The position numbers and the translations under genes were made by a program. This document shows positions 43,866 to 46,510 of a stretch of 46,510 bases of DNA, piece by piece. The notes beneath the pieces were generated by a model. It did no database searches. It was not told the origin of the DNA and saw nothing but the letters and a program-made list of their open reading frames with translations. The number at the start of each line of letters is the position of its first letter. The stretch's first letter is position 1. Origin of the DNA: Pseudomonadota bacterium (GTDB lineage Bacteria > Pseudomonadota > Alphaproteobacteria > SMXQ01); contig JADFJG010000013.1 in NCBI GenBank assembly GCA_022566265.1, positions 1-46,510 on the forward strand. The letters run 5' to 3'.

Positions 43866-45317
43866 ATGCTTGAAGTCACTGAAAAAGAAGTCGAAACGCG
43901 CCTCACCTTTGACAATCCCTGGTGGGGTGAGCGGGCGGGAATCGCCGCCGAAATCAGGGGATGGCCCAAACGGGCCTATTTCGAGACCTTCGCCAAGCTT
44001 GTCACGGAGACGGACGTTCGCCGCGCCGTCGTCCTGATGGGACCACGCCGGGTCGGCAAGACGGTCATGATCCAGCAGACGATCCAGCATCTGATCGACC
44101 GGGGCACGGCGCCGAAATCGATTTTTTACGTCTCCGTTGACACTCCGACTTATATGGGCCTGCCGCTGGAACGGCTGTTCCGGTTGTTCACGGAGCAGTT
44201 TGGCCACCGGCGCGAAAGCCGGCTCTACGTTTTTTTCGATGAGGTCCAGTACCTGAAAGACTGGCAGGTCCACCTCAAATCGCTGGTCGATTCGTTCCCG
44301 GCCGCGCGGTTCGTCGCCTCCGGTTCGGCGGCCGCGGCGCTTAGACTCAAAAGCCGGGAGTCAGGGGCAGGACGGTTCACCGATTTCCTGCTGCCGCCTT
44401 TGACCTTCGCCGAATTCTTGTCGTTCTCGGAACGAGAGCAAGACCTTTTCCCCGATGGCGGCGATACCATCGAAGCAACGGATTTGTCCCCTGACTTCAT
44501 CAGGTTGCTTAACCGCGATTTCATCGAGTACTTAAATTACGGAGGGTTTCCAGAGGCTGTCTTTTCCGACAGGATTCGGACGGACTTCCGGCATTTCGTC
44601 GGCAGCGACATCATCGACAAGGTCCTGCTCCGTGATCTTCCCAGCCTGTACGGGATAAGCGACACACAGGAGTTGAACCGCCTGTTCGCCACTCTTGCGT
44701 ACAACACGGGCAACGAGGTCGGCCTGGAGGGCCTTTCCAGATCGTCGGGCGTCGCCAAGAACACCTTGAAGCGGTTCTTGGAGTATCTCGAGGCGGCGTT
44801 CTTGATCCGGCGCGTCCGCCGCGTCGATCAAAACGCGAAACGATTCAAGCGCTCTGTCACGTTCAAAGTTTACCTGACCAATCCTTGTTTGCGCGCGGCG
44901 TTGTTCGGACCCGTCAGTGCTTCAGACAGGGCGATGGGCCGTCTGGCGGAAACCGGCGTTCTCAGCCAGTGGCTGCATTCCCAAGGGAGCGTCGAGCAGA
45001 TCTTTTATGCCCGCTGGAAAGACGGGGAAGTGGATTTTGTGGAGTTGGATATGGCCACCCAGTCTCCGGTGAAAGCGGTAGAGGTCAAATGGAGCGACCG
45101 CCACAGGACACACCCGGGCGAGCTCGCGACTTTCACCACTTTCGTAAGGGAAAATCGAGTGCCGGAGCACTATCTGCTGACGCGATCTCATTCGGGAGAT
45201 GGCGAAGTGGCCGGCATACCTGTGCGTTTCGTGCCGGTCAGTTTCTTCTGTTACCGGTTTGGCAAGGCCGCCATAAAGATGGGATTGGCTGTTCAGTCGG
45301 TTTCTTGGCGTCTATAA
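43866..45317 (+). CDS. AAA_14 ATPase with C-terminal DUF4143 / PD-(D/E)XK-like domain
   Basis: Walker A VVLMGPRRVGKTVMI, Walker B LYVFFDEVQYLKDW, sensor ARFVASGSAA, C-terminal GEVDFVELD...VKAVEVKWS. Confidence 0.92.
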   Translation: MLEVTEKEVETRLTFDNPWWGERAGIAAEIRGWPKRAYFETFAKLVTETDVRRAVVLMGPRRVGKTVMIQQTIQHLIDRGTAPKSIFYVSVDTPTYMGLPLERLFRLFTEQFGHRRESRLYVFFDEVQYLKDWQVHLKSLVDSFPAARFVASGSAAAALRLKSRESGAGRFTDFLLPPLTFAEFLSFSEREQDLFPDGGDTIEATDLSPDFIRLLNRDFIEYLNYGGFPEAVFSDRIRTDFRHFVGSDIIDKVLLRDLPSLYGISDTQELNRLFATLAYNTGNEVGLEGLSRSSGVAKNTLKRFLEYLEAAFLIRRVRRVDQNAKRFKRSVTFKVYLTNPCLRAALFGPVSASDRAMGRLAETGVLSQWLHSQGSVEQIFYARWKDGEVDFVELDMATQSPVKAVEVKWSDRHRTHPGELATFTTFVRENRVPEHYLLTRSHSGDGEVAGIPVRFVPVSFFCYRFGKAAIKMGLAVQSVSWRL

Positions 45318-45346
45318 CTCTGGCCAACCTCTGTCGCGCCCGCGCC

Positions 45347-46510
45347 TTACCCCCGGCCCTTCTTCATCAGCCTGAGGCGCAGGGCGTTGAGCTTGATGAA
45401 GCCCTCGGCGTCGCGCTGGTCGTAGACCGTGTCGGCCTCGAAGGTGGCGAGCGCCTGGTCATAGAGGCTGACCGGCGATTTACGCCCGGTGATGGCCACC
45501 GAGCCCTTATAGAGCTTGAGCCTGACGGTGCCGGTGACGTGCTCCTGGCTGTCGTCGATCGCCGCCTGGATCATCTCGCGCTCGGGCGAGAACCAGAAGC
45601 CGTTGTAAACCAGCTCGGCGTAACGCGGCATCAGCTCGTCCTTGAGATGGGCGGCGCCGCGATCGAGGGTGATGCTCTCCACCGCCCGGTGGGCGGCGAT
45701 GAGCAGGGTGCCGCCCGGCGTCTCGTAGACGCCGCGGGACTTCATGCCGACGAAACGGTTCTCGACGATATCGGCGCGGCCGATGCCGTTCTTACCGCCG
45801 AGATCGTTGAGGCGCGCCAGCAGTTGCGCCGGCGTGAGGCGCTCGCCGTCGATCGCCACCGGGTCGCCGGCCTCGAATTCGATCTCGACATAGCTCGGCC
45901 TGTCCGGCGCCTCCTCGGGCGCGACGGTGCGGGTGAACATGGACTCGACCGGCTCGACCCAGGGGTCCTCGAGCGCCTTGCCTTCATAGGAGATGTGCAG
46001 AAGGTTGGCGTCGGTCGAATAAGGCGGCTCGCCCGATTCGTCGGTGGCAACGTCGATGCCATGGGCGGCGGCATAGTCGATCAGCTTGCTCCGGGAGGTG
46101 AGGTCCCATTCGCGCCACGGCGCGATCACCCGGATGTCGGGGTTGAGCGCGTAATAGGCGAGCTCGAAGCGCACCTGATCGTTGCCCTTGCCGGTGGCGC
46201 CATGCGCCACGGCGTCGGCGCCGGTGGCGGCGGCGATCTCGATCTGGCGCTTGGCGATGAGGGGGCGGGCGATCGAGGTGCCGAGCAGATAGACCCCTTC
46301 GTAAAGGGCGTTGGCGCGGAACATCGGGAAGACGTAATCGGTGACGAACTCCTCGCGGAGATCCTCGACATGGATCTCCTCGATGCCCATTTTTTCGGCC
46401 TTGGCCCGGGCGTCGGCGATCTCCTCGCCCTGGCCGAGGTCGGCGGTGAAGGTCACCACCTGGCAACCGTAATTCTCCTGCAGCCAGCGCAGGATCACCG
46501 AGGTATCGAG
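45347..46510 (-). CDS. argG: Argininosuccinate synthase, 5' end truncated by the window edge
   Basis: [30 protein letters not shown]..., [19 protein letters not shown]; reading frame open to 46510. Confidence 0.97.
   Translation of the reverse strand, partial: LDTSVILRWLQENYGCQVVTFTADLGQGEEIADARAKAEKMGIEEIHVEDLREEFVTDYVFPMFRANALYEGVYLLGTSIARPLIAKRQIEIAAATGADAVAHGATGKGNDQVRFELAYYALNPDIRVIAPWREWDLTSRSKLIDYAAAHGIDVATDESGEPPYSTDANLLHISYEGKALEDPWVEPVESMFTRTVAPEEAPDRPSYVEIEFEAGDPVAIDGERLTPAQLLARLNDLGGKNGIGRADIVENRFVGMKSRGVYETPGGTLLIAAHRAVESITLDRGAAHLKDELMPRYAELVYNGFWFSPEREMIQAAIDDSQEHVTGTVRLKLYKGSVAITGRKSPVSLYDQALATFEADTVYDQRDAEGFIKLNALRLRLMKKGRG

Overview
A GC-rich (by eye about 65-68%) alphaproteobacterial chromosomal segment, with Rhodospirillales-like gene content and order. 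Most of it is core genome: thrS-infC-rpmI-rplT-pheS-pheT, gltD-gltB, uppP, kdsD-lptC-lptA-lptB-rpoN-hpf-ptsN, hsp20/DUF1150, aroA-cmk-rpsA-sppA-ihfB-lapA-pyrF-trpF, yggT-DUF167-folD-nnrU, and a partial argG. Three tRNAs are present: Leu(CAG), Ala(GGC) and Ala(CGC). No CRISPR, rRNA, prophage or complete transposase gene was recognised. The signals of most interest are non-coding or accessory. (1) A lone AAA_14/DUF4143 ATPase sits behind two near-identical palindromic operators that overlap its sigma70-like promoter. (2) A 271-bp terminal-inverted-repeat element lies inside the rplT-pheS gap and ends 3 nt from the pheS start codon. (3) A 252-bp MITE-like element's right inverted repeat supplies the stop codon of a neighbouring ORF. 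(4) A GIY-YIG mini-gene is bracketed by two copies of a 43-nt palindromic repeat next to tRNA-Ala. (5) hsp20 has a sigma32-like promoter and a ROSE-like RNA thermometer. (6) A perfect 27-bp REP-type inverted repeat abuts gltB. (7) There are duplicated or triplicated translation starts at rpsA and cmk, and an AT-rich structured region with an orphan terminator between gltD and uppP. All calls are from reading the sequence and the supplied ORF track; no searches or folding programs were run.
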